From assembly GCF_029581195.1 (NCBI RefSeq), contig NZ_CP120737.1:682001-746000 (forward strand): a stretch of DNA of 64,000 nucleotides, written 5' to 3'. Within the stretch, counting starts at the first letter, position 1; each line of letters starts with the position of its first letter. Made by a program: the position numbers and the translations under genes. The DNA is from Solwaraspora sp. WMMD791 (GTDB lineage Bacteria; Actinomycetota; Actinomycetes; Mycobacteriales; Micromonosporaceae). Under the pieces are notes generated by a model that was given only the letters and a program-made list of their open reading frames with translations, was not told where the DNA came from and did not search any database. Positions 41,132-49,469 of the stretch are shown one piece after another.

Positions 41132-41913
41132 CTACCGCGACCGGGGGCCGGGGCGACACCCCACACCGTCGAGGAAGTCCAGCAGGGTGTCCGCGACCAC
41201 GGATGCCTGGAAGGTGGCCAGATGATCGGCGCCGGGCACGCTCTCCAACCGGACCGGGTAGCCGCGCTCGTGCAGCAGGGCCGCGAAGTCCGTCGCGATG
41301 AACGGCGGCACCAGGGCGTCGGCGTCGCCGTGCACGATCAGGGTGTCGATCCGCTTGCCACGACCGCCGAGGTACGTCTCGGTGGCCGCCCGGGCGTACA
41401 GCTCGGGGTTCTCCTCGGCGGTGGCACCCATTATCGTCCAGGCATACTCACCAACCAGCGTCAGGTCGTAGATTCCGGACAGGCCGACCCACCCGTCGAC
41501 CCGGGCCCGCGGGTGCCGGCACTGCGGTGTGCGGAACTCGGCGGCACCGAACGCGGCGAGTGAGCTGAGGTGGGCCCCCGCCGAGTGTCCGACCAGGACC
41601 ACCGGTCCGGGGCGGTACCCGGCGCGGCGGACCGCCGCGACCGAGGCGTCCACCGCGCAGGTGATGTCCTGGGCCGGCACCGGGAACCGGGCAGCCTCGG
41701 TGCCCACCCGGTAGGTGATGTTGCTGACCGCCATGCCGTCGGCGGGTCTGCTTCCACCCCGGGCAGGTACTCCCAGGTCGTGGCGTCGGCGCTGGTCGTC
41801 GCTGTGGGCCAGATGTCGGCCCGCGCTGGCGCGGCGGGCAGCATCGGCATGGCCAGCGCGAGGACGAGCCCGACGGCGGCGCGGGTACGCCGAGATCGAA
41901 GGCGAAGTGACAC
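41132..41913 (-). pseudogene. Secreted alpha/beta-hydrolase, disrupted (internal deletion with frameshift)
   Basis: A GTG at 41913 with GAGGAG upstream opens a clear signal peptide (VGLVLALAMPMLPAAPARAD) followed by a mature start ending ...YLPGVEADPP. From 41734 the homology moves to another frame: MAVSNITYRVGTEAARFPVP, then VLVGHSAGAHLSS (nucleophile Ser), TLIVHGDADALVPP (Asp) and GADHLATF (His). The offset between the two frames is 179 bp, not a multiple of three. The part that should lie between them, with the HGG oxyanion-hole motif and first strands, is missing. A mutated gene explains this best; translating only the 200-aa C-terminal part would give a protein with the triad but no oxyanion hole or export signal. 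Confidence 0.72.
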
Positions 41914-42030
41914 TGTCGACTCCTCACGGTAGGAAGAGGTCCACCCTCGCGTCCGCGGGCCGGTCGAGGAAGACGGTGTGGATACTGGTGCTGCGAGTAC
42001 CACGCTGAGCCCGGTGGACAGGAGGGATCC

Positions 42031-42855
42031 GTGCCCGAGTCGCAGGGCCGTACCAGCGCGAGCCAGCGCCGGGCGCTGGCGGAGTTCCTTCGCGCACGTC
42101 GGGCCGGGCTCAGCCCCGCCGATCTGGGCCTGGCCGAAGGCGGCCCCCGACGTGCCGCAGGACTCCGCCGCGAGGAGGTCGCCGTCGTCGCGGGGGTCAG
42201 CGTCACCTGGTACACCTGGTTGGAACAGGCCCGCCCGATCAACCCGTCGGAGGACGTACTGCGGGCGCTGGCCCGGACGCTGCGGCTGGGTCCGGACGAG
42301 ACCGCGCACCTGCTCGCCCTCGCCGGCCCGACACCGCGCGCGCCGGCTCCCGCCGAGCCCTCACCGGCGCTGCAGGATCTCGTCGACGGACAGCATCCCG
42401 CTCCCGCCATCCTGACCGACCGCAGATGGGACCTGATCGCCTGGAACCACGCGGCCGAGGCACTCTGGCGGTACTCCACCGTCCCGGCGGACGAACCCAA
42501 CGTCGCGGTGTTGACGTTCCACCCGGTCATCCGGGCCCGGCTGGTCAACTGGTCCGCCCACGCGAGGCGGGTGGTCGCCGAGGTCCGCGCCGACAGCGCC
42601 GGGCTCACCGACGATCCACGCTTCGCCCTGGTCCTCGACCGGCTGCGCGCCCACCCCGAGGTGGACCGGTGGTGGTCCGCCGCTGAGGTGCGTAGCCGGG
42701 TGGGCGCCAGCAAAGTGTTCGACCATCCTCAGGCCGGGCTCCTGCGCCTCGAGGAGGTGGTGCTGCGGCCGGCCGGCGCACCCGACCTCCAACTGACGGT
42801 CCTCGTCCCGGTCCGTGGCAGCGACACCGCGCAACGGATCGGTACGCTGCTGTGA
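42031..42855 (+). CDS. XRE-family regulator with MmyB/MltR-like ligand-binding domain
   Basis: 274 aa from GTG with GGAGGGATCC upstream. Residues ~10-80 hold the XRE helix-turn-helix (LRREEVAVVAGVSVTWYTWL, then EQARPINPSEDVLRALARTL); residues ~105-270 are the PAS-like domain of MmyB/MltR regulators, including ILTDRRWDLIAWNHAAEALW, which in some members binds a fatty acid. This is one of the commonest actinomycete regulator types. Divergent from the broken hydrolase (117-bp gap), so it may once have controlled it. Confidence 0.88.
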   Translation: MPESQGRTSASQRRALAEFLRARRAGLSPADLGLAEGGPRRAAGLRREEVAVVAGVSVTWYTWLEQARPINPSEDVLRALARTLRLGPDETAHLLALAGPTPRAPAPAEPSPALQDLVDGQHPAPAILTDRRWDLIAWNHAAEALWRYSTVPADEPNVAVLTFHPVIRARLVNWSAHARRVVAEVRADSAGLTDDPRFALVLDRLRAHPEVDRWWSAAEVRSRVGASKVFDHPQAGLLRLEEVVLRPAGAPDLQLTVLVPVRGSDTAQRIGTLL

Positions 42856-42924
42856 CCGCCCTCCGTCGGCTGGTCCGCGCCGAGTCCGGGCCCGCTGGCC
42901 CCGGCGGCGAGGCAGTGCCGACCG

Positions 42925-43911
42925 GTGCAATCTGGTGAGGTGAACGCCGAGGAACCCGCCGACGACCTTCGACCTCCCCGTGCCCAGGTCGGCTCCAGCC
43001 CGCAGCATCTGCTGGCGACCCTGCTCGGTGAGTATCTCGACTCCGCGGACGCCGACCTGCCGTCGACGGCGGTCATCGCGATCCTGGGCGAGTTCGGAGT
43101 CAGCGAACCAAGTGCCCGTGCGGCGCTGTCCCGGCTGGTCAAGCGCGGTCTGATCGCGACCCGGGGGCGCGGTCGGCCGCCGGTCTACCACCTCACGCCC
43201 GCCGCGATCGCCCGGCACCGCCAGCGGATGCGGCACTTCCTGAACTTCGGTGCCCAGCCACCGCGGTGGACCGGTGAGTGGGTGCTGGTGTCGTACTCGA
43301 TCCCGAGTTCCGGGCAGGCCGCGCGGCACGCGGTCCGCCGATCGTTGAGCGCGCTGCGCTTCGTAGGTCTGTACGACAGCGCCTGGATCCGGCCGGGAAC
43401 CGACGTGGCGCCGGTGCGGCAGGTGCTGAACGAGCTGCTGCACCAGGTGGCGGGTGCCCGCTGGTCGGTCATGCACGTTCGGTTCGACGAGGAGGCCGGA
43501 CCGCACGGCCCGGCCAGCGCCTACGACCTGACCGGACTTTCCGCCGCGTACGCCCGCTTCATCGCGCGGTACGGGCCGTTGCGGACCGCCGTACGCAACG
43601 GGGAGGTGGACGCTGCCGGGGCGCTGGTGGCCCGGACCTCGGCCATGGATTCCTGGCGGTGGTTCCCGGACACCGACCCGGACCTGCCGGCTCACCTGTT
43701 ACCACAGCCCTGGCCCCGGCAGCAGGCCAGGGACATCTTCCTGGACATCCACTGCGCGCTCGGTGCGCTTGCGCAGGCCCGCCTCGTCGAGGTGGCGACA
43801 CCGTACTGGCCGGACGCCGCCGCGTGGATCACCCACTTCCAGGCGTCGCCTGATCCCACATGCCCCGAACCGACCGGTGGCGCACGGGCCGCCCCGCCTT
43901 CGTCAGGTTGA
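42925..43911 (+). CDS. PaaX-family transcriptional regulator
   Basis: 328 aa (GTG at 42925; GTG at 42940 is a possible alternative). N-terminal winged helix: QHLLATLLGEYLDSADADLP, then FGVSEPSARAALSRLVKRGL; central PaaX domain WVLVSYSIPSS, YDSAWIRPG, and a C-terminal domain with RYGPLRT and AWITHFQ. PaaX proteins repress phenylacetyl-CoA and other CoA-dependent catabolic genes, with acyl-CoA as inducer. None of the paa genes is nearby; the catabolic island to the left is a possible target but its operators look TetR-type. Confidence 0.87.
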   Translation: MQSGEVNAEEPADDLRPPRAQVGSSPQHLLATLLGEYLDSADADLPSTAVIAILGEFGVSEPSARAALSRLVKRGLIATRGRGRPPVYHLTPAAIARHRQRMRHFLNFGAQPPRWTGEWVLVSYSIPSSGQAARHAVRRSLSALRFVGLYDSAWIRPGTDVAPVRQVLNELLHQVAGARWSVMHVRFDEEAGPHGPASAYDLTGLSAAYARFIARYGPLRTAVRNGEVDAAGALVARTSAMDSWRWFPDTDPDLPAHLLPQPWPRQQARDIFLDIHCALGALAQARLVEVATPYWPDAAAWITHFQASPDPTCPEPTGGARAAPPSSG

Positions 43912-43944
43912 CCGCGACCGTGGCCGGTCAGGGCAGACAATCCA

Positions 43945-43973
43945 TTGACACATTTCGTTGCGACGGTAATAGT
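43945..43973 (+). promoter_or_regulatory. Probable vegetative promoter of the CBM2 esterase gene
   Basis: TTGACA at 43945-43950 and TAATAG at 43967-43972 are 16 bp apart, in a locally AT-richer patch 83 bp before the esterase ATG. Good match to a sigma-70/HrdB-type promoter. Confidence 0.55.
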
Positions 43974-44055
43974 AACTGCACAGCTCCCATCGGAGCGCTG
44001 TGGGGACCGAGGCCGGGCGGTCCACGCGCCCGTCGCGACACCCGCTGGAGGGCAC

Positions 44056-45276
44056 ATGCGAAGAAGATCGATGATCTGCGCCGGCCTGGTCGCCGTCGTG
44101 GTCCCGGCCACCGCGGTGATCGTGGCGCTCGGCGCGCCACCGGCCAGCGCCGCGATCGGTGGCTCCGGTCCCTATCCCGCCGACTACGAGACCGCGGCCA
44201 GCCTGGCCAACCACACCATCTTCCGACCTCAGACCCTGCCGGCCGAGCGCCTTCCGATCCTTGCCTGGGGCAACGGCGGCTGCTCGGCCAACGGCCTGTC
44301 GCAGGGCAACTTCCTCCGCGAGATCGCCTCCCACGGCTTCCTCGCCATCGCCAACGGCGCGCCGAACGGGTCCGGCTCCACCACTTCGCAGATGCTCACC
44401 CAGTCCATCGACTGGGCCGTAGCGGAGAACTCCCGACCGGGCAGCAAGTACTACAACAAGCTCGACACGACCAGGGTCGCCGTGGCCGGCTTCTCCTGCG
44501 GTGGCCTGGAGGCCTACGCCGTCTCGAACGACCCGCGCGTCACCACGACCGGCATCTTCAGCAGCGGACTGTTGAACGACGCCGACGACTACCAGCTCAG
44601 GAGACTGACCAAGCCGATCGCCTACTTCATCGGTGGGCCCAGCGACATCGCGTACCCGAACGCCATCGACGACTGGGGCAAACTGCCGGCCGGGCTGCCC
44701 GCCTTCATGGGCAACCTGAACGTCGGGCACGGCGGCACCTACGACCAGCCCAACGGCGGCGAGTTCGGTCGGGTGGCGGTGCTCTACCTCAAGTGGCGGC
44801 TGAAGGGCGACACCGCCGCCGGTGCCAACTTCGTCGGCACCGACTGCGGGCTGTGCCGCAGCCAGTGGAGCGTTCAGCAGAAGAACCTGACGCTCGACGG
44901 CGACCCGCCGCCGACCACCCCGCCGCCGACCAGCCCGCCGCCGACCACCCCGCCACCGACCACCCCGCCACCCGGCGGGACGCCGGCGTGCACCGCCGCC
45001 TACACGGTGCAGGACCAGTGGAACAGCGGGTTCGTCGCGACGGTCACCGTGACCGCCGCCAGCACCCCGCTGACCAGTTGGCGGGTCACGCTCAACCTGC
45101 CGAGTGGAGCGTCGGTCAGTTCGATGTGGAACGGCGTCGCCAGCGGCACCAGCGGCACGGTCACCGTCACGAACCAGAGCTACAACGGTCGGCTGGCCGC
45201 CGGCCAGAGCACCAGTTTCGGATTCCAGGGCACCGGAAACGGCAGCGGCGCCACCGCCACCTGCACCGGAAACTGA
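44056..45276 (+). CDS. Secreted esterase/alpha-beta hydrolase with C-terminal cellulose-binding module (CBM2)
   Basis: 406 aa. The ATG at 44056 follows GGAGGG and begins a signal peptide (basic MRRRSM, hydrophobic core, cleavage near PPASAA, ~residue 32). The catalytic domain (~33-280) has the nucleophile Ser147 in VAVAGFSCGG and an N-terminal PILAWGNGGCSANGLS like poly- and dienelactone-type hydrolases. A PPPTTPPPTS-type linker (~283-311) leads to a ~95-residue CBM2 starting CTAAYTVQDQWNSGF, with paired Cys and conserved Trp (TSWRVTLNLP). It is an exported plant-biomass esterase of unknown bond preference. Own promoter upstream, strong terminator downstream. Confidence 0.88.
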   Translation: MRRRSMICAGLVAVVVPATAVIVALGAPPASAAIGGSGPYPADYETAASLANHTIFRPQTLPAERLPILAWGNGGCSANGLSQGNFLREIASHGFLAIANGAPNGSGSTTSQMLTQSIDWAVAENSRPGSKYYNKLDTTRVAVAGFSCGGLEAYAVSNDPRVTTTGIFSSGLLNDADDYQLRRLTKPIAYFIGGPSDIAYPNAIDDWGKLPAGLPAFMGNLNVGHGGTYDQPNGGEFGRVAVLYLKWRLKGDTAAGANFVGTDCGLCRSQWSVQQKNLTLDGDPPPTTPPPTSPPPTTPPPTTPPPGGTPACTAAYTVQDQWNSGFVATVTVTAASTPLTSWRVTLNLPSGASVSSMWNGVASGTSGTVTVTNQSYNGRLAAGQSTSFGFQGTGNGSGATATCTGN

Positions 45277-45311
45277 CTCCCGGCAACCTGAGTGTCCCAC
45301 CGTCGCGTCGC

Positions 45312-45341
45312 GTCGGGCCGGTGTCGGGGCACCGGCCCGAC
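45312..45341 (+). terminator. Terminator hairpin after the CBM2 esterase
   Basis: GTCGGGCCGGTG (45312-45323) pairs perfectly with CACCGGCCCGAC (45330-45341): 12-bp GC-rich stem, 6-nt loop, 36 bp past the stop codon. No T-run. Confidence 0.72.
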
Positions 45342-45519
45342 ACGGCTGCGCCGCTCATGGTGCAGCCCGGTCGTAGGACCAATGGCCCGGCCCGGCTGTG
45401 ACCTTCGCCAGCGGCGGCCGGCGCAATCCTGTCGGAGAGTAGCCCTGTCAGTGACAGTACGGTGGCGCCGGCGATGACCAGCCGCGCCACCGTCGGGTGG
45501 CGACCACGGGAGTTCGACA

Positions 45520-46290
45520 GTGGGCAAGCAGAGCCGGGACAGGGCGCGCGCGCTGCGCGAGGCGCAGGCCGCGATCGCCGCACAGCGCGGTCGCAGGCGG
45601 CGGTGGGCGTACTCGGTCGGCGGTGTCGTGATCGCCGCGCTGGTCGTCGCGATCGCGGTGGCGGTCGTCGACGCGATGGGCCGGGAGCCGGGCCGCGTCG
45701 CGGCGGGTGCAGATGCCTCGCAGCGGCCGTCGTCGGCCACCGCGGCCGGTTCGCTGACCATCGGAGACCCGATGGCCGAGGTGGAACTCGAGGTCTTCCT
45801 CGACTACATGTGCCCCTTCTGCGGTCGGTTCGAACGGGCCAACGGCGACGACGTCGCCCGGCTGGTCGCCCAGGGCACCGTTCGCCTGCAGTTGTACCCG
45901 CTGTCGTTCCTCGACGAGGCGTCCGCCGGCGGCGAATACTCCACCCGGGCCGCGAACGCGGTGGCGACCGTCGCGGACCGGGCACCCGACCAACTGCTCG
46001 CGTTCCACCAGGCGCTGTTCGAGCAGCAGCCCGCCGAGGGCACCGAAGGACTGTCCGACGACGCCATCGCCACGCTGGCCCGGGACGCCGGCGTCCCGGA
46101 TGCCGTCGTGGCCACCTTCGACGACCGACGGTTCGAATCGTGGATCGCCGCGGCCACCGAGCAGGCTTTCGCCAGCGGTATCTCCGGCACTCCGACCGTG
46201 CGCATCGACGGCACCACGTTCACCGGCGACCTGTACACCGCCGGACCGCTGACCCGGGCCCTCACCGCGGCCGCGGCGGGGCCGCAGTGA
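45520..46290 (+). CDS. Membrane-anchored DsbA-like thioredoxin-fold oxidoreductase
   Basis: 256 aa from GTG. A highly basic start (GKQSRDRARALREAQ...), one TM (WAYSVGGVVIAALVVAIAVAV, ~29-50), then an extracytoplasmic thioredoxin domain with the redox centre CPFC at 98-101 and the cis-Pro in SGTPTVRIDG. It introduces disulfides into exported proteins. The next gene, overlapping by 4 bp, encodes the VKOR-type reoxidant, forming a DsbA-VKOR pair as in mycobacteria. Confidence 0.92.
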   Translation: MGKQSRDRARALREAQAAIAAQRGRRRRWAYSVGGVVIAALVVAIAVAVVDAMGREPGRVAAGADASQRPSSATAAGSLTIGDPMAEVELEVFLDYMCPFCGRFERANGDDVARLVAQGTVRLQLYPLSFLDEASAGGEYSTRAANAVATVADRAPDQLLAFHQALFEQQPAEGTEGLSDDAIATLARDAGVPDAVVATFDDRRFESWIAAATEQAFASGISGTPTVRIDGTTFTGDLYTAGPLTRALTAAAAGPQ

Positions 46291-46907
46291 CCGCGACGCT
46301 GACCCGGCTGCGTGCGGTACGGCACTCCAACGGCTGGATCTACGGCACGATGCTGTTCTCGGCGTGCCTGAGCCTGCTCGCCTCGTTCGTGCTGTCGGTC
46401 GACGCGGTGCGCCTGGCCGCCGACCCGGCCGCGAACCTCACCTGCAACATCAACGCGGTGTTGAGCTGCGGCACGGTGGGCGGCTCCTGGCAGGCACAAC
46501 TGTTCGGCTTCCCGAACGCCTTTCTCGGGCTGGTCGCGGAACCGGTGGTGATCACCATCTCGGTCGCCGCGCTGGGCGGGGTCCGGTTCCCCCGGTGGTT
46601 CATGTTCGCGGCACAGGTCGTCTACACCCTGGGAGTGATCTTCGCCTACTGGCTGTTCTACCAGTCGATGTTCGTCATTGGCGCGCTCTGCCCGTGGTGC
46701 CTGCTGGTGACCGTCTCCACCACCCTGGTGTTCGCCACCCTGACCCACGTCAACATCCGCGACGGCAATCTCTTCCTGCCACCGCGCCCGCACCGCTCGG
46801 CCCGGCAGTTCGTCGACGCCGACCTGGACGTCATCGTGGTGACGATCTGGATGCTGGTGCTGATCCTGGCCGTGGTGTCGAAGTACGGTGCCGCGCTGCT
46901 GTCCTGA
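46287..46907 (+). CDS. Vitamin K epoxide reductase (VKOR) family protein
   Basis: 206 aa from GTG overlapping the upstream stop. Five hydrophobic segments; loop cysteines C53 and C61 in CNINAVLSC and the quinone-side pair CPWC at 135-138, all four required for electron relay. It takes electrons from the DsbA-like partner and passes them to the quinone pool. Convergent with the spermidine-synthase-like gene, 6 bp apart. Confidence 0.93.
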   Translation: MTATLTRLRAVRHSNGWIYGTMLFSACLSLLASFVLSVDAVRLAADPAANLTCNINAVLSCGTVGGSWQAQLFGFPNAFLGLVAEPVVITISVAALGGVRFPRWFMFAAQVVYTLGVIFAYWLFYQSMFVIGALCPWCLLVTVSTTLVFATLTHVNIRDGNLFLPPRPHRSARQFVDADLDVIVVTIWMLVLILAVVSKYGAALLS

Positions 46908-46913
46908 CCACGT

Positions 46914-47744
46914 TCACCGCTGCGGGTCGTCGGCGCGGGGCCGGGCACCGGCGACGAACCGGTCCAGCGCCGGCCCGTGCAGCACACGGCCCGGTACGGG
47001 GTCCCGTGACGTCCGGGCCGCCAGGAGCGCCACCGGCAGCCGGTCCGGGCGCCGCGTCGCGGCGAGCACCACGTTGCCGTACCGCCGACCGCGCAGCATC
47101 CGCCGGTCGGCGACGACGCAGACGTCGGCGAAGACCGTCCGCAGGGTGGCCACCTGCACCCGGGTGCCGACCAGCGGCGGCAGGTCGGTGACGTTGACCA
47201 GGTAGATTCCGTCCTGTCGTAGCACCCGGGCCACCTCGGTGGCGAAACCGATCGTGGCGACGTGCGGTGGCATCCGCGCTGCCTGGTAGATGTCGGCGAG
47301 CACCAGGTCGTAGCAGTCGGCGGGCGCGGCGGTGACCGCCGCCCGTGCGTCGGCCACGTGGACCTCGACGCCGGCCGGTCGGGGCGGCAGGTCCCGGTCC
47401 ACCAGCGCGACCACCGCCGGATCCCGTTCCACCACCACCTGCGTCGATCCCGGCCGGGTCGCGGCGAGGTAGCGGGGCAGCGTCAGCGCGCCGCCGCCGA
47501 GGTGCAGTACGTCCAGCCGGGTGCCGGCGGGCGCGGCGAGATCGGCTACGGCGGCCATCCGACGGACGTACTCGAAGTGCAGGTACGTGGGGTCGGCGAC
47601 ATCCACGTACGACTGGTCTACTCCGCCGGCGAGCAGCGTACGCCCGGTGGGCCGGGCCGGGTCGGCGGCCAGCTCGAGCTGGTCGTCCGGTGTCCGCATG
47701 ACCAGCAGGCTAGCTTTCCCGGCCGGACTCAGGTGGTCGTCCAT
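46914..47744 (-). CDS. Spermidine-synthase-like methyltransferase-fold protein
   Basis: 276 aa from the ATG at 47744; in-frame sequence further upstream looks non-coding. Rossmann fold with the glycine loop DVLHLGGGALTLPRYL, acidic VVERDPAVVALVDRD, and VHVADARAAV, then YDLVLADIYQ. Many actinobacteria carry such short spermidine-synthase-like proteins with no partner decarboxylase; polyamine synthesis is not assured. No operon partner. Confidence 0.82.
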   Translation of the reverse strand: MDDHLSPAGKASLLVMRTPDDQLELAADPARPTGRTLLAGGVDQSYVDVADPTYLHFEYVRRMAAVADLAAPAGTRLDVLHLGGGALTLPRYLAATRPGSTQVVVERDPAVVALVDRDLPPRPAGVEVHVADARAAVTAAPADCYDLVLADIYQAARMPPHVATIGFATEVARVLRQDGIYLVNVTDLPPLVGTRVQVATLRTVFADVCVVADRRMLRGRRYGNVVLAATRRPDRLPVALLAARTSRDPVPGRVLHGPALDRFVAGARPRADDPQR

Positions 47745-48202
47745 GCGCGTTACTGTGCCAGCGCCAGCCGTCGTGTCGACTGCGGGGCGGTGCCGGTGAC
47801 CGTCGGGTACTCGTCGGTGAAGCTGGGGCAGTCCGGCTCGGCGTGCCGCTGGGTCAGCATGCTGTGTCCGACCAGGGTGAGCATCGGCTGCGAGGCGTAC
47901 GTTCCTCGATCGAGTACGATATGGACGGACTTTCGGCCCGAGCGTGGTGGCGAACGTCGACAACAGCTCGGCCTGGGACGCGTAGGGGCGAGGCTGGACG
48001 TCGATGCCACCCGTGGCATCGGAGCCGCACCTCACTGGATGGCCAGAATTGAGGCCGAGCCGCAGTTACGCCCCCAGTTGAGTGGAAAACCAGACCGGCC
48101 ACTCCAACTACTCCGACTCGCCTGAAACGGCCAAATGGCAACCTTTCCGGAGATGGTCGAACCGCCTGCGGCAAAGTAGTGGTAGTCGATTCTTCCCAGG
48201 CA
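47745..48202. other. Gene-free interval, possible remains of a decayed minus-strand gene
   Basis: No convincing coding frame over ~460 bp, and the second half (48050-48200) is clearly poorer in GC than its surroundings. On the minus strand, two frames hold short protein-like stretches (PYASQAELLSTFATTLG near 47975 and GTYASQPMLTLVGHSMLTQR near 47870) that read as parts of one shifted sequence, ending at a stop near 47750. Weak evidence for a decayed gene at the junction between general genes and the biosynthetic cluster. Confidence 0.35.
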
Positions 48203-48231
48203 TTGACATCGATTGTTCGTCCCGGCAGGCT
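48203..48231 (+). promoter_or_regulatory. Candidate promoter of the glycosyltransferase/Rieske operon
   Basis: TTGACA at 48203-48208, 17 bp, then CAGGCT at 48226-48231, a pattern common for actinomycete housekeeping promoters, ~72 bp before the glycosyltransferase ATG. Confidence 0.45.
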
Positions 48232-48302
48232 TTGTGAAGCTGATCATGTGGCACCTTGTCGCCCCCCGTCGCTCCCGTTGCCCCCGTCGAATCGGAGATT
48301 TG

Positions 48303-49469
48303 ATGCGCGTCGCCCTTGTCACCACGACTCAGCATGGTCACCTGAACCCCTATGTTCCGGTGGTCAATGCGCTCCGAGCTGCCGGCGGTGAGGTGACGCT
48401 GCTGCTGTTGTCGGCGGACGGCGGCGAGCTCGACCAGCAGCGTCGCCGCGCTGTCGGCACAGCGCACGTCCAGCTGATCGGGCAGGTCGAGATGGCACCG
48501 TGGAGTGGTGATCCGGCGAAGATCGGCCCGATGCTGCAGGCGTCGCCGGTGGCCGGTCAGACGGCTGACGCGATCGAAACGACCGCCCCGGACTTCGTGC
48601 TCCTCGATTCGCTGCCGGTCACGGCGTCGGCCATGGTCGGCGCGCAGCGCTCCGGTGTGCCGTACGGGATGATCTGGGCCAACCTGGGCGGGGTGTGCCC
48701 GCGCGAGCACCGACGGGGTCGCTGGCCGTACGACGAGCAGGTCGGCGACTATCTGACCCGGCACGGGGTGGCGTGGTCGACCCGGACCCATTCGGCGCGG
48801 TCGCCGATTCTCAATCTGATGCCGACGATTCCCGCGCTCGTCGGCGACGACGCGGTCACCGACGACGGCGTACAGCTCGTCGGCCTGCCCGGTGCGGCCG
48901 GGATCCGTGGCGACGAGGTCACCTTCGCGGAGCTGGACCGGCTCGACCCGGACCGTCCCGTGGTGTACGTCTCCTTCGGCACGATCTTCTACCGGCGGCC
49001 GGACCTGCTGCGCACGGTGATCACCGGAGCGGCGGCGACCGGTGCGCAGGTGATCGCTGCCGTCGGGGACCTGGCCGCTGAGCTCGCCCTGCCGGACGAC
49101 GTGCTCACCGCCCCGTACCTGCCGCAACGTGAGGTGCTCGAGCGCGCCGACGTGTTCGTCACCCACGGTGGGTACAACTCCGTGGCGGAGTCGATCCGGG
49201 CGGCGACGCCGATGCTGGTGATCCCGCTGGCGGTGGATCAGCCGATCCAGGCGTACTTCGTGGCCAGCGCGGGCTTCGGGACGGCGCTGGAGCCGGCCGA
49301 CGTGACCGCGCGGGCGGTCGCGGACGCGGTCGGCGATCTGCTTGATCCCGCCCGGCACTACCGGGCCCGGCTGCGCGCCGCGCAGCCGCAGTGCGGCGAT
49401 TCCGCCGTACGCACGGCGGAGTTGGTCCTCGGCACGGTCGAAGCGCTACAGCGAAGGGAGGAGCAGTGA
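48303..49469 (+). CDS. MGT-type (GT1 family) glycosyltransferase
   Basis: 388 aa from the ATG with CGGAG upstream. N-terminal acceptor domain opening MRVALVTTTQHGHLNPYVPV, and a C-terminal nucleotide-sugar domain with VYVSFGTIFYRRPDLLRTV, LPQREVLERADVFVTHGGYN and VIPLAVDQPIQAY, the GT-B signature of natural-product and macrolide glycosyltransferases. It would attach a sugar to a small molecule, possibly the product of the nearby assembly line. No deoxysugar genes are in the window, so the sugar could be a common one or be made elsewhere. Overlaps the Rieske gene by 4 bp. Confidence 0.87.
   Translation: MRVALVTTTQHGHLNPYVPVVNALRAAGGEVTLLLLSADGGELDQQRRRAVGTAHVQLIGQVEMAPWSGDPAKIGPMLQASPVAGQTADAIETTAPDFVLLDSLPVTASAMVGAQRSGVPYGMIWANLGGVCPREHRRGRWPYDEQVGDYLTRHGVAWSTRTHSARSPILNLMPTIPALVGDDAVTDDGVQLVGLPGAAGIRGDEVTFAELDRLDPDRPVVYVSFGTIFYRRPDLLRTVITGAAATGAQVIAAVGDLAAELALPDDVLTAPYLPQREVLERADVFVTHGGYNSVAESIRAATPMLVIPLAVDQPIQAYFVASAGFGTALEPADVTARAVADAVGDLLDPARHYRARLRAAQPQCGDSAVRTAELVLGTVEALQRREEQ

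Noticed and set aside
42925-43911. PaaX protein as regulator of the catabolic island
   Set aside because: Promoters of the island carry a shared TetR-style inverted repeat, and a TetR gene lies at its edge; no common PaaX-type site was seen.
43945-44055. Upstream extension of the CBM2 esterase frame
   Set aside because: It would place 37 residues before a normal signal peptide and starts inside the -35 box of a promoter.
44906-44972. CCGCCGACCACC-type repeats as a CRISPR or satellite array
   Set aside because: They encode the PPPTT linker between the esterase and CBM2; no spacers.
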